DNA from: an uncultured Lachnospiraceae bacterium | Lineage (GTDB): Bacteria; Bacillota; Clostridia; Lachnospirales; Lachnospiraceae | Direction of reading: 5' to 3' | NCBI GenBank assembly: GCA_910586715.1 | Contig: CAJUJG010000005.1 | Coordinates: 62,001 to 126,000, forward strand | Length of the DNA stretch: 64,000 nucleotides | Part shown: positions 42,394-51,301 of the stretch, piece by piece | How positions within the stretch are numbered: the stretch's first letter is position 1 | Layout of the letters: each line of letters opens with the position of its first letter | Translations under genes and position numbers: made by a program | Notes under the pieces: generated by a model | What the model was told of the DNA's origin: nothing | The model's database searches: none | The model's input: the letters and a program-made list of their open reading frames with translations, nothing else

Positions 42394-43620
42394 CTATCTC
42401 ATCAATCTCAAATGTCTCGGTCTTCCGTCTACCATCATCGGCGAAAGCTCCGCCTGAATGAGCGGTGTGATATAGTGCACAAGCTCATCCGATACAAAGG
42501 TACCGTCCTGCGTAATCCACTCAAGCGGCACTTTCTTCTCGATATTGGCAATCTTATGTACATCCTGCGTGCTTGTCGTGCAGATATAAGGGTCCTCCGA
42601 AACGCGGTCAAGCACGACAACCTTGCCTGTATCGCCCTCGAATGCAGCCTTTACCGCGGCGCCGCCAACCTGGAATGCCTCCGTAATATCAACACGCGAC
42701 GTCATGTGCGCAGCGCATCTTTGCAGCGAGCTTAACTCGATTGCGCGTGTCTTAACCTTCATTTCCGCGGCAATTCTGTCCGCAAGGAACTTCGCGGTAC
42801 CCTGAAGCTGTTTGTGACCGAACGCGTCCACGAACTCCACATGGTCGGCAAGCTCAAACACATATTTTCCGTCCGCTGTCTTGATACCTTCCGAAACGGC
42901 AATCACGACAGAACGTCCGTTTTGACTCAATTCTTTTACTTTATTCATAAACTTGTCTATGTCAAACGCAACCTCTGGAAGATAAATCAAATCTACGCCC
43001 TCGCAGTCTTCGCCTGCGGCAAGTGCCGTCGCAGCCGTAAGCCAGCCGGCATTGCGCCCCATAACCTCAATAATTGAAATTACCGGATAGTCGTAAACAA
43101 GTCCGTCGCGGATGATTTCCTTTGTAACCGCTGCGATATACTTTGCCGCACTGCCATAGCCCGGCGTGTGGTCGGTACATGCAAGGTCGTTGTCGATGGT
43201 TTTGGGCACACCCATGAACTTAATGTCGCTGCTGATCAAAATCGCGTAGTCAGACAGTTTCTTAATCGTATCCATCGAATCGTTTCCGCCGATATAGAAG
43301 AATGCCTCAATGTCCAGTTCTTCCAGTATCTCAAAAATCTTGTCATAAACTTCCTTTCCGTCTTTAATTTCGGGAAGCTTAAAACGGCAGGAGCCGAGGA
43401 ATGACGAAGGAGTGCGCTTTAGCAAATCAATGTCCAAGTCCGACTTGATGTGCTCCGACAAGTCCACATACTGCCTGTCGAGCAGTCCCTTTACGCCGTG
43501 CAGCATACCGTAAACTTTTCCTGCGCCGCGATCCTTGGCTGTTTTGAATACGCCCACAAGGCTTGAGTTGATGACCGATGTCGGACCTCCGGACTGACCT
43601 ACGATTACATTACCATGCAT
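42394..43620 (-). CDS. 6-phosphofructokinase, pyrophosphate-dependent type
   Basis: A 408-residue PfkA-superfamily enzyme of glycolysis. Two specificity positions point to pyrophosphate rather than ATP: the GGNDS loop has Asp114 where ATP enzymes have Gly (GGDGS), and PKTIDND has Lys140 where ATP enzymes have Gly (PGTIDND). Catalytic Asp143 and Asp145, the fructose-6-phosphate MGRNAGW motif and SEG are intact. The enzyme therefore probably runs glycolysis reversibly with PPi, as in many Clostridia. The start has AGGAGG at normal distance. Assignment of the phosphoryl donor is from motif knowledge, not measured. Confidence 0.93.
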   Translation of the reverse strand: MHGNVIVGQSGGPTSVINSSLVGVFKTAKDRGAGKVYGMLHGVKGLLDRQYVDLSEHIKSDLDIDLLKRTPSSFLGSCRFKLPEIKDGKEVYDKIFEILEELDIEAFFYIGGNDSMDTIKKLSDYAILISSDIKFMGVPKTIDNDLACTDHTPGYGSAAKYIAAVTKEIIRDGLVYDYPVISIIEVMGRNAGWLTAATALAAGEDCEGVDLIYLPEVAFDIDKFMNKVKELSQNGRSVVIAVSEGIKTADGKYVFELADHVEFVDAFGHKQLQGTAKFLADRIAAEMKVKTRAIELSSLQRCAAHMTSRVDITEAFQVGGAAVKAAFEGDTGKVVVLDRVSEDPYICTTSTQDVHKIANIEKKVPLEWITQDGTFVSDELVHYITPLIQAELSPMMVDGRPRHLRLMR

Positions 43621-43705
43621 AGTATTTCCTCCTATTAATCAAAAATAAAAATAGACAAAAATTTAACAACTTGTTTCTATTTTATCGGTGTTTATTGCCA
43701 ATTTC

Positions 43706-43734
43706 AGTTTATCATGTATTTCAAATTTTAACAA
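43706..43734 (-). promoter_or_regulatory. Promoter of the phosphofructokinase gene
   Basis: On the minus strand -35 TTGTTA (43729-43734), a 17-base spacer and -10 TAAACT (43706-43711) with a TGA before it (extended -10). The 5' leader is about 80 bases. Confidence 0.6.
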
Positions 43735-43882
43735 CATTTACGATACGGGAAATTTATTTTTTGATATGTTTTATATAATCTGTTGGTTTTACCTGTTATG
43801 AATGTTACATCGCAGGCAAATATTGAACTGTTTAAGAAATTGATACAGGAGGGGGAGCATATGTGTGAAGAACTTAGTCATC

Positions 43883-43926
43883 AAACGACGCAAAGCACGC
43901 CGAACAATGCTTTGCGTCGTTTTTTT
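43883..43926. terminator. Strong hairpin terminator beside the sugar permease gene
   Basis: A 15-bp perfect stem (43883-43897 with 43908-43922) with a 10-base loop. The plus-strand side is followed by a run of seven T, the minus-strand side only by TTTG. It may end the ABC operon on the minus strand, but the better T-tract reads on plus, where only a short fragmentary frame is present (43801-43882). Confidence 0.8.
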
Positions 43927-43931
43927 ACTCT

Positions 43932-44801
43932 TTATTCCTTAACCGCTCCAATATTAACACCCTTCACAAAATACTTCTGCAAAAACGGATACAGTATCAT
44001 AAACGGCAAAATCGCCGAAATAATCCCCGCGTTAAACAGCGTATTCTGCGATACCTCATACGACGTGTTCGGGGTATCGCCGTCCATAATCATGTTTCGA
44101 AGCTTATACTGGAAGTTCGTCTGATTCGGGTCCGTAATATAAATCTTAACCGTTGAATAGTCATTCCATACCGCCACGGAGAACATCAAGCCAATCGATG
44201 CAAGCGCCGCTTTGGAAAGCGGGAGCACAATCGTAAAGAATATGCGCATCGGCGAACACCCGTCAATTCGCGCCGCCTCAAACAGTGACGCGGGAATGCC
44301 CTCAAAGAAGTTGCGCATCAGAACTAAGTTATACACATTCATGCCATGTTTCAAGACAAGTATCCACATATTATTCACAAGACCAAGCCGTTTCATGACC
44401 AAATACTCGGGAATCATACCGCCCGAGAAAATCATGGTAAACATCAGGAAATATGCAAAAAACTCGCGTCCCGGCATGTCAAACTGCACCAGCACATAGC
44501 CACCCAGTGTCGAAAGTACCAGTCCAAGAAACGTACCTAATACTGTCGTAATCACGGAATTAATAAACGGTCTGTACAGCGCATTTGTCTGAATAATGGT
44601 ACGGTAGCCGTCCAATGTGAACTGGCTTGGCCAAAGCTGGAACTGATATACGCCAACCTTATTGAGAGAGTCAACCACAACCTTCCAAATCGGTACAATG
44701 ATAATTAAGCCGATAATGATAAACACAATGTAATTGATAATGTCAAACAGCGAGGTCCGCTCACTTGGCTTTTTTGTTTTGATTTCTTTTTCCTTTGCCA
44801 T
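43932..44801 (-). CDS. Carbohydrate ABC transporter permease (LplC/YtcP-like)
   Basis: A 289-residue membrane protein with six predicted helices, of the MalG/LplC type. The EAA loop that docks the ATPase is EAARIDGCSPMRIFFTIVLPLSK. It imports a sugar or oligosaccharide with the adjacent permease and lipoprotein. There is no ATPase gene next to it, so a shared MsmX-like ATPase encoded elsewhere is expected, as is usual for this subfamily. It is the last gene of the three-gene operon. Confidence 0.94.
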   Translation of the reverse strand: MAKEKEIKTKKPSERTSLFDIINYIVFIIIGLIIIVPIWKVVVDSLNKVGVYQFQLWPSQFTLDGYRTIIQTNALYRPFINSVITTVLGTFLGLVLSTLGGYVLVQFDMPGREFFAYFLMFTMIFSGGMIPEYLVMKRLGLVNNMWILVLKHGMNVYNLVLMRNFFEGIPASLFEAARIDGCSPMRIFFTIVLPLSKAALASIGLMFSVAVWNDYSTVKIYITDPNQTNFQYKLRNMIMDGDTPNTSYEVSQNTLFNAGIISAILPFMILYPFLQKYFVKGVNIGAVKE

Positions 44802-44831
44802 CTTAATCCTCCATTCTTATTAAAAGCCTCT

Positions 44832-45785
44832 CTATATAATGCCGCGCCCGCGCGTCTTCTTGCTCGCCCAGTTACATACGATAACAAGGACGCAGCCTAC
44901 CGCGGACTTAAAAAGACCTACCGCTGTTGAATAGCCATAGTTCGGCAATGCAATTGCAAATGTCTGGCGGTAAATATAGGTAGAGATAACGTCGGATACA
45001 TCATATACCGCATTATTGTAAAGTACGAATACGGACTCGAACATGTTCATAACCTTTGCGAGATTCAAAATCAATACCGTAATGATCGTGTTGGCAAGCG
45101 CAGGCAGTGTCACAAAACGGATTTTCTGCATACGCGTCGCACCGTCAATGTCCGCCGCCTCATACAGCTCAGGATTAATACCGGACAGCGTCGCAAGGAA
45201 GATAATCGTTCCCCAGCCGGTTTCCTTCCAAATATTAATCAAATAGAAAATCGGACGCCACCAGGTTTTGCTTGCAAGGAAATAGATGTACTTTGTCGTA
45301 TCACCGTTGAACAAAATGCCGTTTACCATACCGGTTGATGATGGTGAAAGGAACAAGCTGAAAATCGATGCAACGACTGCCCATGACATAAAGTGCGGCA
45401 GGTAAATAATTGTCTGCAGCGTTTTCTTTGCAAACAGATTTTTCATTTCATTTAGGAAAATAGATACCACAACTGCGGAAATATTAGTGATAATCAGTTT
45501 TATAATACTCAATTCCAGCGTATTTTTGAATGCGGTCCAAAATGCCGGTGTCCCGAACATCTTTACAAAATGATCAAAACCCACAAAAACCTTCGCTCCT
45601 ACCGGCTTATAATCATAAAATGCATAGCGCACGCCAAGCATCGGCCAATAGTTCATAATCAACATGAAAATTACTACGGGCAGGAACATGACATAATATC
45701 CCCTGTTGTTCCAAATCCGCAGTCCCAAAGGCTTATGACGGACTTCCACGCCGCCCGAGGTCATTACAACTTGTTTTTTTGCCAT
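44832..45785 (-). CDS. Carbohydrate ABC transporter permease (LplB-like)
   Basis: A 317-residue, six-helix MalF/LplB-type permease. The EAA loop EAADIDGATRMQKIRFVTLPAL is present. The ATG at 45785 has AAAGGATG nine bases before it and starts MAKKQVVMTS; an in-frame ATG 35 codons further up (45890) would add a non-hydrophobic, unlikely extension and lies within the gap to the binding protein. Together with the downstream permease it forms the channel. Confidence 0.93.
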   Translation of the reverse strand: MAKKQVVMTSGGVEVRHKPLGLRIWNNRGYYVMFLPVVIFMLIMNYWPMLGVRYAFYDYKPVGAKVFVGFDHFVKMFGTPAFWTAFKNTLELSIIKLIITNISAVVVSIFLNEMKNLFAKKTLQTIIYLPHFMSWAVVASIFSLFLSPSSTGMVNGILFNGDTTKYIYFLASKTWWRPIFYLINIWKETGWGTIIFLATLSGINPELYEAADIDGATRMQKIRFVTLPALANTIITVLILNLAKVMNMFESVFVLYNNAVYDVSDVISTYIYRQTFAIALPNYGYSTAVGLFKSAVGCVLVIVCNWASKKTRGRGII

Positions 45786-45927
45786 ACCGTTCTCATCCTT
45801 TCTTTCCTTTAATAAAATCGAAGGAGGGAATATTTCTTTCCCTATCCGTGTACATAAAGCAGGCGCCCTGCCATGCACGACACACCGCACATAGCAGCAG
45901 CGCCTGAATTTTATGGCGTCTTAAAAA

Positions 45928-47562
45928 TTACTGATTCAACTCCGCCAAACACTGGTCTACAATCGAACCGACCGTATCCACATATCCCTGCATCGCCTCG
46001 TCAATGTCGCCGCCTTCCACAACGACCTTGGTAATTACGGCAAGCTTTGCATCGAAAATGGTACCTGTTTCATTAGTAAAGGTTTCCGATACCGGAGATA
46101 CCGGAGCGTCTACGGAATTTTCCGTAAAGAATCTGTTGCCTTCCGCCGCAAGATCCGTCTGAGACGAATAGCCGTTTGTCAGCTCGCATATGGTAAGCGC
46201 AGGATCAATATAGTTCTTTTTCCAAACACTGTTGGGATCGTTTGGAGACGGTTTTAAGTGAAATTCTCCCTCTTCATAAGAATATGATTTCTCGTTTTCC
46301 GTTCCCGGATTGGTCACGAATTCCTCCGCGTGCGTCGACCAGTGAACATCTTCCGCGCCGTATGTCCAAAGCGTCTGCACCACGTCGCCATCCATCATCG
46401 TCTCAAGAAGCGCGTCAAACACTGCCTGATTTCGCGCCGGGTTGCCGGAATCGATGATAACCCAAACCGGAGCCTCTTTGTTAATGTATGCGCCGACTTC
46501 TTCAATCGGCGGAAGCTGTACTATATCCGGATCAACGTCGTTTTTGATAAAGTTGTCCGTAAGCGTCTGATACCATGAACCTGCCCAATAAACAAACACG
46601 CCCGACGAACCGGTCTGATTGTTTGAAAACCATTTCTCACGCGCAGTCTTTGTCTGTGCCGTCAGAGACTCGGGATCGATACAGCCGTCCACATATCCCT
46701 GGCGCAGTCTTGCAAGCGCCGCCTTTGTCTCCTCTGTCTGAAAACCGTCATACCATACGCCGTCCTCGCCCTGAAGGAGCGAAGGGTAAGCATCCTGCCA
46801 AAACTCCGGAAGATAGTTGACATAAGGCGCGTCCGTTCCGATAAATCCGGGCGCTACAACGCCATATGTATCACCGTTTTTGCCGTTGCCGTCAGGATCT
46901 CCGTCATGGAATGCCTTGAGCATTGCATAATAATCGTCATATGTTTTGATGTCATTAATATCGATTCCTACCGCATCAAGCCACGCCTGCTTTACGTAGG
47001 TAACGCAGCCGTTTCCGTAGGAAGGCGCAAATCCGTATAAGCGTCCCTCGGAATCCTTTAAGTTCTTGTTGATGTCCGGAAGGATCATTCTGCTTTGGAA
47101 ATCCGCGTTGTCATACGCGTCCGCCATATCCCACAAAATACCGGTCGGCGCATACTGTTTAAACATACTTGCCGACATAATCATTGCATCCGGATAGTCC
47201 CCGCTCGCAAAAAGGCGTCCGACCGCGTCCTGATAGGCTGAGTGATCCATCTGCTGAATCGTTAAAGGAATGCCGACTGCCTCTTCCCACTGCTCCTTAA
47301 ACTCTGCCTGTCCATTGTCAAGCGTTGTCGTCAGTGTGCCGTTTACCACAATGTTAATTCCCGTATCGCCAAGAATATCATGGTAATCCCCTTTTTCCGC
47401 TGCCGTATCTGCCGCGCCCGTTTCCGGGGATGCAGTATCTCCTGTTCCTGTGCTATTGCTGTCCGCCGCAGGCGTCGTTTCGTCCCCACCCTTTGCCCCG
47501 CACGCCGTAAGCGACGTGAGCATCGCGCCTGCCAAAAGGATTGCTATTAATTTCCTTTTCAT
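45928..47562 (-). CDS. Extracellular sugar-binding lipoprotein (LplA-like)
   Basis: A 544-residue family 1-type solute-binding lipoprotein; signal peptide with lipobox SLTAC (Cys21), then a Thr/Asp/Glu/Gly-rich linker of about 35 residues and the binding domains. Large size and sequence style fit LplA/YtcQ-like oligosaccharide binders (e.g. complex plant or host glycans). It is first in the operon with two permeases; 140 bases separate it from the first permease, and a weak hairpin there could lower permease expression relative to the binder, a common arrangement. The sugar cannot be told from sequence. Confidence 0.93.
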   Translation of the reverse strand: MKRKLIAILLAGAMLTSLTACGAKGGDETTPAADSNSTGTGDTASPETGAADTAAEKGDYHDILGDTGINIVVNGTLTTTLDNGQAEFKEQWEEAVGIPLTIQQMDHSAYQDAVGRLFASGDYPDAMIMSASMFKQYAPTGILWDMADAYDNADFQSRMILPDINKNLKDSEGRLYGFAPSYGNGCVTYVKQAWLDAVGIDINDIKTYDDYYAMLKAFHDGDPDGNGKNGDTYGVVAPGFIGTDAPYVNYLPEFWQDAYPSLLQGEDGVWYDGFQTEETKAALARLRQGYVDGCIDPESLTAQTKTAREKWFSNNQTGSSGVFVYWAGSWYQTLTDNFIKNDVDPDIVQLPPIEEVGAYINKEAPVWVIIDSGNPARNQAVFDALLETMMDGDVVQTLWTYGAEDVHWSTHAEEFVTNPGTENEKSYSYEEGEFHLKPSPNDPNSVWKKNYIDPALTICELTNGYSSQTDLAAEGNRFFTENSVDAPVSPVSETFTNETGTIFDAKLAVITKVVVEGGDIDEAMQGYVDTVGSIVDQCLAELNQ

Positions 47563-47602
47563 AATGTAACCTCCTGATTTATATAATTTTATTTAATTGC
47601 AG

Positions 47603-47648
47603 GAGAAATGCTTGCATTTCTCTTAATTGTCGCTGTCGAGCGACAATT
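47603..47648 (-). promoter_or_regulatory. Two stacked hairpins in the leader of the sugar importer operon
   Basis: A 10-bp stem AATTGTCGCT/AGCGACAATT on a GTCG tetraloop (47625-47634 with 47639-47648) and, nearer the gene, a 9-bp stem GAGAAATGC/GCATTTCTC (47603-47611 with 47614-47622). Both are in the 5' leader of the binding-protein gene, about 40-85 bases before its start. Their function is unknown; either may be an operator or an mRNA stabiliser. The rest of the 407-base gap (47563-47969) is AT-rich and holds the divergent promoters, with no further gene. Confidence 0.55.
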
Positions 47649-47874
47649 TGCTTTTCTTTATTTTATCACCGATACAAAATACATTTCTTCTGTATAGAAA
47701 TTCACTTCTTGCATTTTTTTAGATTTCAGACATTTATCTTTTTTTATAAGTGTGATATTGTTTTAACTGTTAAATACCGATAAACATATGCGTACTGCAT
47801 GGCAACAGCAATCTGCGCATATTCATTTTCTACAAAAGGTTGATTTTTGAATGCACAATTCAATAATTTGGTGA

Positions 47875-47904
47875 TTGTCAATCGGATTTTTACCGTGTTA
47901 CACT
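47875..47904 (+). promoter_or_regulatory. Possible promoter of the AraC-family regulator gene
   Basis: TTGTCA (47875-47880) and TACACT (47899-47904) are 18 bases apart on the plus strand, about 65 bases before the start codon. The hexamers are acceptable, not perfect. Confidence 0.4.
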
Positions 47905-47969
47905 CACACTATCCGAATAATACAAAGCGTTAATGCAAAAAGAAAAAAGCAGCGAAGGAGGAGATTACA

Positions 47970-48812
47970 ATGCCGCTTCCATTAAAACCCGGATACAATT
48001 TTAATTACGCACGTCTGCACCGTACATCCAATTCTGAAATGACTTCCGCGGAAGCCTATACGGACTTTTATGGTCTTTCGTACATATTAGCCGGCGAACG
48101 GATTGTCTATTCTCCGGGATATACAGCAGTTCTGCAGGCGGGCGATGTCAATTTTATTCCGCGCAACGTATACACACGCGCAGCATGCCCATCCAGCGAA
48201 GTGTATGAAGCAGTCCTATTAAAATTTACCGACCCGATGATTGACGATCTTCTGACGCTTTTCGGTGTGGAAACCTATGAGGACCTTTGCGGAGAATGCG
48301 TGATTCATTGTGAGAAATCAACACAGGCAAAAATTATAACAATCCTGAACGACATGGAGAGCGAGTGGAACCATTATAACAAATATTCCGAGCTGATTTT
48401 AAAGGGGCTGCTGCATCGGCTGATTATCACATGTTTGCGGGAACGCAAGCTCGGCGGGGTTCCAATACAGCTTTTGGAAAAAAAGCACGAATGCCTTTCC
48501 GACGCTATAAAATATATTAAGACGCACCTTCATGAAAACCCTTCCCTAAAGGAAACTGCCGACTATGTCCACGTTTCGTCGTCTTACCTGTCAAAAATTT
48601 TTATCAGTCAGCTTCATACTTCTTTTTCCGATTTTGTGTTAAGCGAAAAAGTACAGTGCGCGCAAAAGCTCCTGATTAACTCCAAGCTGAGTATGACGCA
48701 GATTACGATGGAAGCCGGATTTTCGAGCAATGCTTATTTCAGCGATTGTTTTAAACGCTGTACCGGACTTTCACCGACACAGTTCCGAAAGGCGAACGGG
48801 GGTCTTTGCTGA
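47970..48812 (+). CDS. AraC family transcriptional regulator
   Basis: A 280-residue regulator. The N-terminal half is a cupin-type sugar-sensing domain (about 20-110, with YILAGERIVYSPGYTAVLQAGDVNFIP). The C-terminal half has two helix-turn-helices (about 185-280: ENPSLKETADYVHVSSSYLSKIF and KLSMTQITMEAGFSSNAYFSDCFKRCTGLSPTQFRK), the AraC signature. GAAGGAGGAG lies seven bases before the start. It is divergent from the sugar importer operon and most probably activates it in response to the imported sugar. Confidence 0.94.
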   Translation: MPLPLKPGYNFNYARLHRTSNSEMTSAEAYTDFYGLSYILAGERIVYSPGYTAVLQAGDVNFIPRNVYTRAACPSSEVYEAVLLKFTDPMIDDLLTLFGVETYEDLCGECVIHCEKSTQAKIITILNDMESEWNHYNKYSELILKGLLHRLIITCLRERKLGGVPIQLLEKKHECLSDAIKYIKTHLHENPSLKETADYVHVSSSYLSKIFISQLHTSFSDFVLSEKVQCAQKLLINSKLSMTQITMEAGFSSNAYFSDCFKRCTGLSPTQFRKANGGLC

Positions 48813-48822
48813 AAACATAAAA

Positions 48823-48880
48823 ATGTGGAGTCAAGAGGCTTCCTAACGAAAGCCTTATTGCTCCACATCTTTACTTTTTT
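48823..48880. terminator. Bidirectional terminator between the AraC gene and the orphan kinase gene
   Basis: Stem ATGTGGAG/CTCCACAT (48823-48830 with 48861-48868) with an inner AGGCTT/AAGCCT stem. The plus side has CTTTACTTTTTT and the minus side ATTTTTATGTTTT, so it serves both directions. Confidence 0.8.
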
Positions 48881-48963
48881 AATTTATTTTATGAAAATAT
48901 CCCCTATCAAATCTAAAACAGTATTTTCCGACACCTCTTCCCCGGAAACCTGTTCCCGTGCCA

Positions 48964-49005
48964 TAACAACTGTTTTGGTATACTTTGCTGTTTTGGGGGT
49001 ACAAT
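48964..49005 (-). promoter_or_regulatory. LytTR-like direct repeat, copy downstream of the kinase
   Basis: On the minus strand ATTGTACCC (48997-49005), 12 bases, AGTATACCA (48976-48984), then six bases and TTGTTA (48964-48969). Geometry and sequence copy the site at 50464-50505, but no -10 hexamer is seen at the expected place (TTCCGG instead). It lies 40 bases after the kinase stop; no gene of convincing length follows it. Confidence 0.5.
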
Positions 49006-49045
49006 TCGCAGTTTGTTGACATAATGCTCTTAAAATATGCTCCTT

Positions 49046-50368
49046 TTAACATTCCTCCACTGCTTTTGCGTCCATAATCAGGCGAAACACAAATATGCCC
49101 TTTTCATTCTTAAAATCGTACTTTCCGCCGTATTTTTCCGCGGACCGAATCATGCTGGAAACGCCTATTCCGCCTGTAAATGCAGTCTCCGGCTGTCCGT
49201 CCTTTAATTTTGTTTCCATTTTGCAGGTATTGCGGCAGGAGAACACCAGTTTATCACTTCGCCTTTTGAGCAGCACATGGATAAAGCAGTTTCTTTTATC
49301 CTGACTTTTTTTCACTTCCATACAGGCATAAATCGCATTTTCATAGGCATTGGCAAGGATTGCCACCAAGTCAATACTGGGTATTGTCAGATTTTTGTCA
49401 ATTCCGATGTCCAGTATCACCTCTATCCCCTGATTTCTCGCCTTTTTGGTATATGCGGACAGAATATTGTTGACTGCGGCATTGGCACATATCATTTTTG
49501 GCATTCCGCAATCCGTTTCCTTTTCGTATTCTTTCAGATAGGCAAGCAGTTCTTCGCTCTGCCCCCTGCGGATATACTCCGCTATGACGGCATTGTGGTG
49601 TCTTGCATCATGGTGAATACGCTTGCTCGATTCGACGCTTTCTTCCAAAATCTCCATCTGCCGTTCCAAAAGCCTGTAATTCATTTGTATCATCTGTTTT
49701 TCCCGCTCATATTCCTTCTCATTGCCGACGTGGCAGTAAAAGTGAAAGATTAGGAGCTGCAACATTCCTATCAGGATAAAATTAACTGCAACCTGATAGA
49801 TACGGTACGGCGTTACTTCCCTGCTCAGATACGGGTTTAGGATGTACCCGATGCCTAACAGGATGCTGATTATCATAACGGCGACACTAAACTTGTCCGC
49901 TTCTTTCTCAATAAAATCCCCAAAGCCCTGAATGGATTTTTTTACATATCTGTCAATCAGCCACATAATCAGACCAATCAGAAAAATGCGCGCAATAATG
50001 TCCGCCCACACATTCCGGTGAAAAAAAAGAATGGAAATCTCCAGCGAACCGATGACGAATACCGCCATCAGATAAAAAACCAGCGCCAGCTTATAAAACG
50101 ACAGATAAATGGACTCCCCGCTAATCCAAATGGCAAAAACCATAAAGCACAGGTACATGGCAAACGCCACCATCCGCACACAGCTATTCCAGTCCGCCAT
50201 ATACCAAACACATCCCCCAAACGCCACTGCCGCGCAAAAAAATGCATAGCACAGGATTGTCTTTTGGGGACGGAATCTTGATTTGCTGATTTGCAGGAAT
50301 ATTAAAATCACTCCAATCAGACTAATGACAAAACGCGTAAACGCTATATAGACTGAACCACCTAACAT
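49046..50368 (-). CDS. AgrC-like GHKL sensor histidine kinase (orphan)
   Basis: A 440-residue membrane kinase. Six or seven membrane helices occupy about residues 1-215 (from MLGGSVYIAFTRFVISLIGVILIF on), followed by a dimerisation coiled coil, the H box with phospho-His253 in RIHHDARHHN, and a GHKL ATPase domain (AILANAYENAIYAC as N box, TGGIGVSSM as G box). This form normally works with a LytTR response regulator to sense peptides; no such regulator is adjacent. The start at 50368 is decided by GAAAGGAG; the frame extends to 50590 but that part is the promoter region. Its gene has a LytTR-like operator on its own promoter, so it is probably autoregulated by a distant regulator. Confidence 0.92.
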   Translation of the reverse strand: MLGGSVYIAFTRFVISLIGVILIFLQISKSRFRPQKTILCYAFFCAAVAFGGCVWYMADWNSCVRMVAFAMYLCFMVFAIWISGESIYLSFYKLALVFYLMAVFVIGSLEISILFFHRNVWADIIARIFLIGLIMWLIDRYVKKSIQGFGDFIEKEADKFSVAVMIISILLGIGYILNPYLSREVTPYRIYQVAVNFILIGMLQLLIFHFYCHVGNEKEYEREKQMIQMNYRLLERQMEILEESVESSKRIHHDARHHNAVIAEYIRRGQSEELLAYLKEYEKETDCGMPKMICANAAVNNILSAYTKKARNQGIEVILDIGIDKNLTIPSIDLVAILANAYENAIYACMEVKKSQDKRNCFIHVLLKRRSDKLVFSCRNTCKMETKLKDGQPETAFTGGIGVSSMIRSAEKYGGKYDFKNEKGIFVFRLIMDAKAVEEC

Positions 50369-50441
50369 ATCTGAAACCCTACTCCTTTCAAAATCTGCAA
50401 GCTTGTAAGTATACGCAAAAACTTGCCGGATATTAAATCTC

Positions 50442-50505
50442 ACTATATCAAATAAAAGTATGACCGCAAGGCGTTTGGTACGATTCGCATGTTTCGGGGT
50501 ACAAT
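50442..50505 (-). promoter_or_regulatory. Kinase promoter with upstream LytTR-like 9-N12-9 direct repeat
   Basis: On the minus strand: ATTGTACCC (50497-50505), exactly 12 bases, ATCGTACCA (50476-50484), six bases, a poor -35 TTGCGG (50464-50469), 16 bases, and -10 TATAGT (50442-50447). Direct 9-bp repeats one 21-bp step apart just upstream of a weak -35 are the classical arrangement for LytTR activators such as AgrA and ComE. Confidence 0.65.
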
Positions 50506-50709
50506 TTGTCATATTTTGGTAAAAAATATTGTAAAATGGTCTGCCGATAACAAAAAGAATAAAGCGCCGTAAAATACCTTGCATTCGCATATGGCATGTA
50601 ATAAAATAAAGACACTTACAAAAACAGTTCAGAAAGAACGATTGCTGCCGTCTGTTTCTCAGAAAAATTCAAAATTTCATACAGGGAAAAGAGAAAGGAG
50701 TATCACGAT

Positions 50710-51255
50710 ATGGCATTACCATTGGAAAAAAGTTATACAATTGCAGATATTTACGCGCTTCCGCAAGGACAGCGGGCGGAATTGATTGACGGGCAGATGT
50801 ATATGATGGCGCCGCCAAAACGAGTTCATCAAAAACTTGTTTCACAATTCACCAAAATTATTGGCAGTTATATTGACAGCAAGCATGGTGACTGCGAAGT
50901 TTATCCGGCTCCGTTTGCCGTATTTTTAAATGAAGATGACCGAAATTATGTCGAACCGGATATTTCTGTCATCTGCGATAAAAATAAATTAAACGATAAA
51001 GGCTGCAACGGAGCGCCGGACTGGATTATTGAGATTACTTCTCCCTCCAATCCGCAGCATGACTATGGGATTAAACGTTTTAAATACCGTACTGCCGGCG
51101 TACGGGAATATTGGATAGTGAATCCCGAAAAGAAGTCCATTATTGTTTATGATTTTGAACATGAGCAGCAAACGAATCAGTATTCTTTTGAGGATACGGT
51201 TCCTGTGTGTATTTATGAAGATTTGAAGATTTGTATTGAAGAGATTCTTTTATAA
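50710..51255 (+). CDS. Uma2 family (DUF820) PD-(D/E)XK-like nuclease
   Basis: A 181-residue protein of the Uma2 family, a restriction-endonuclease-like fold common as paralogues in cyanobacteria and Clostridia. Core motif: VEPDISVI (Asp84) and PDWIIEITSPS (Glu108), followed by KRFKYRTAGVREYWIVNPEKK. The active-site acidic pair is intact. AAAGGAG lies about eight bases before the start. Its biological role is not known in any host with confidence; an association with mobile DNA has been suggested for the family. No partner gene is next to it. Confidence 0.92.
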   Translation: MALPLEKSYTIADIYALPQGQRAELIDGQMYMMAPPKRVHQKLVSQFTKIIGSYIDSKHGDCEVYPAPFAVFLNEDDRNYVEPDISVICDKNKLNDKGCNGAPDWIIEITSPSNPQHDYGIKRFKYRTAGVREYWIVNPEKKSIIVYDFEHEQQTNQYSFEDTVPVCIYEDLKICIEEILL

Positions 51256-51301
51256 TCTGTGATGACGTCGGGGAATTTCACCCGTTAGAAACGTGCACTG
51301 T

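Noticed and set aside
43783..44124. 113-codon plus-strand frame as a gene
   Set aside because: Most of it is antisense to the sugar permease gene and it passes through a strong terminator; only the first about 30 codons could be a relic.
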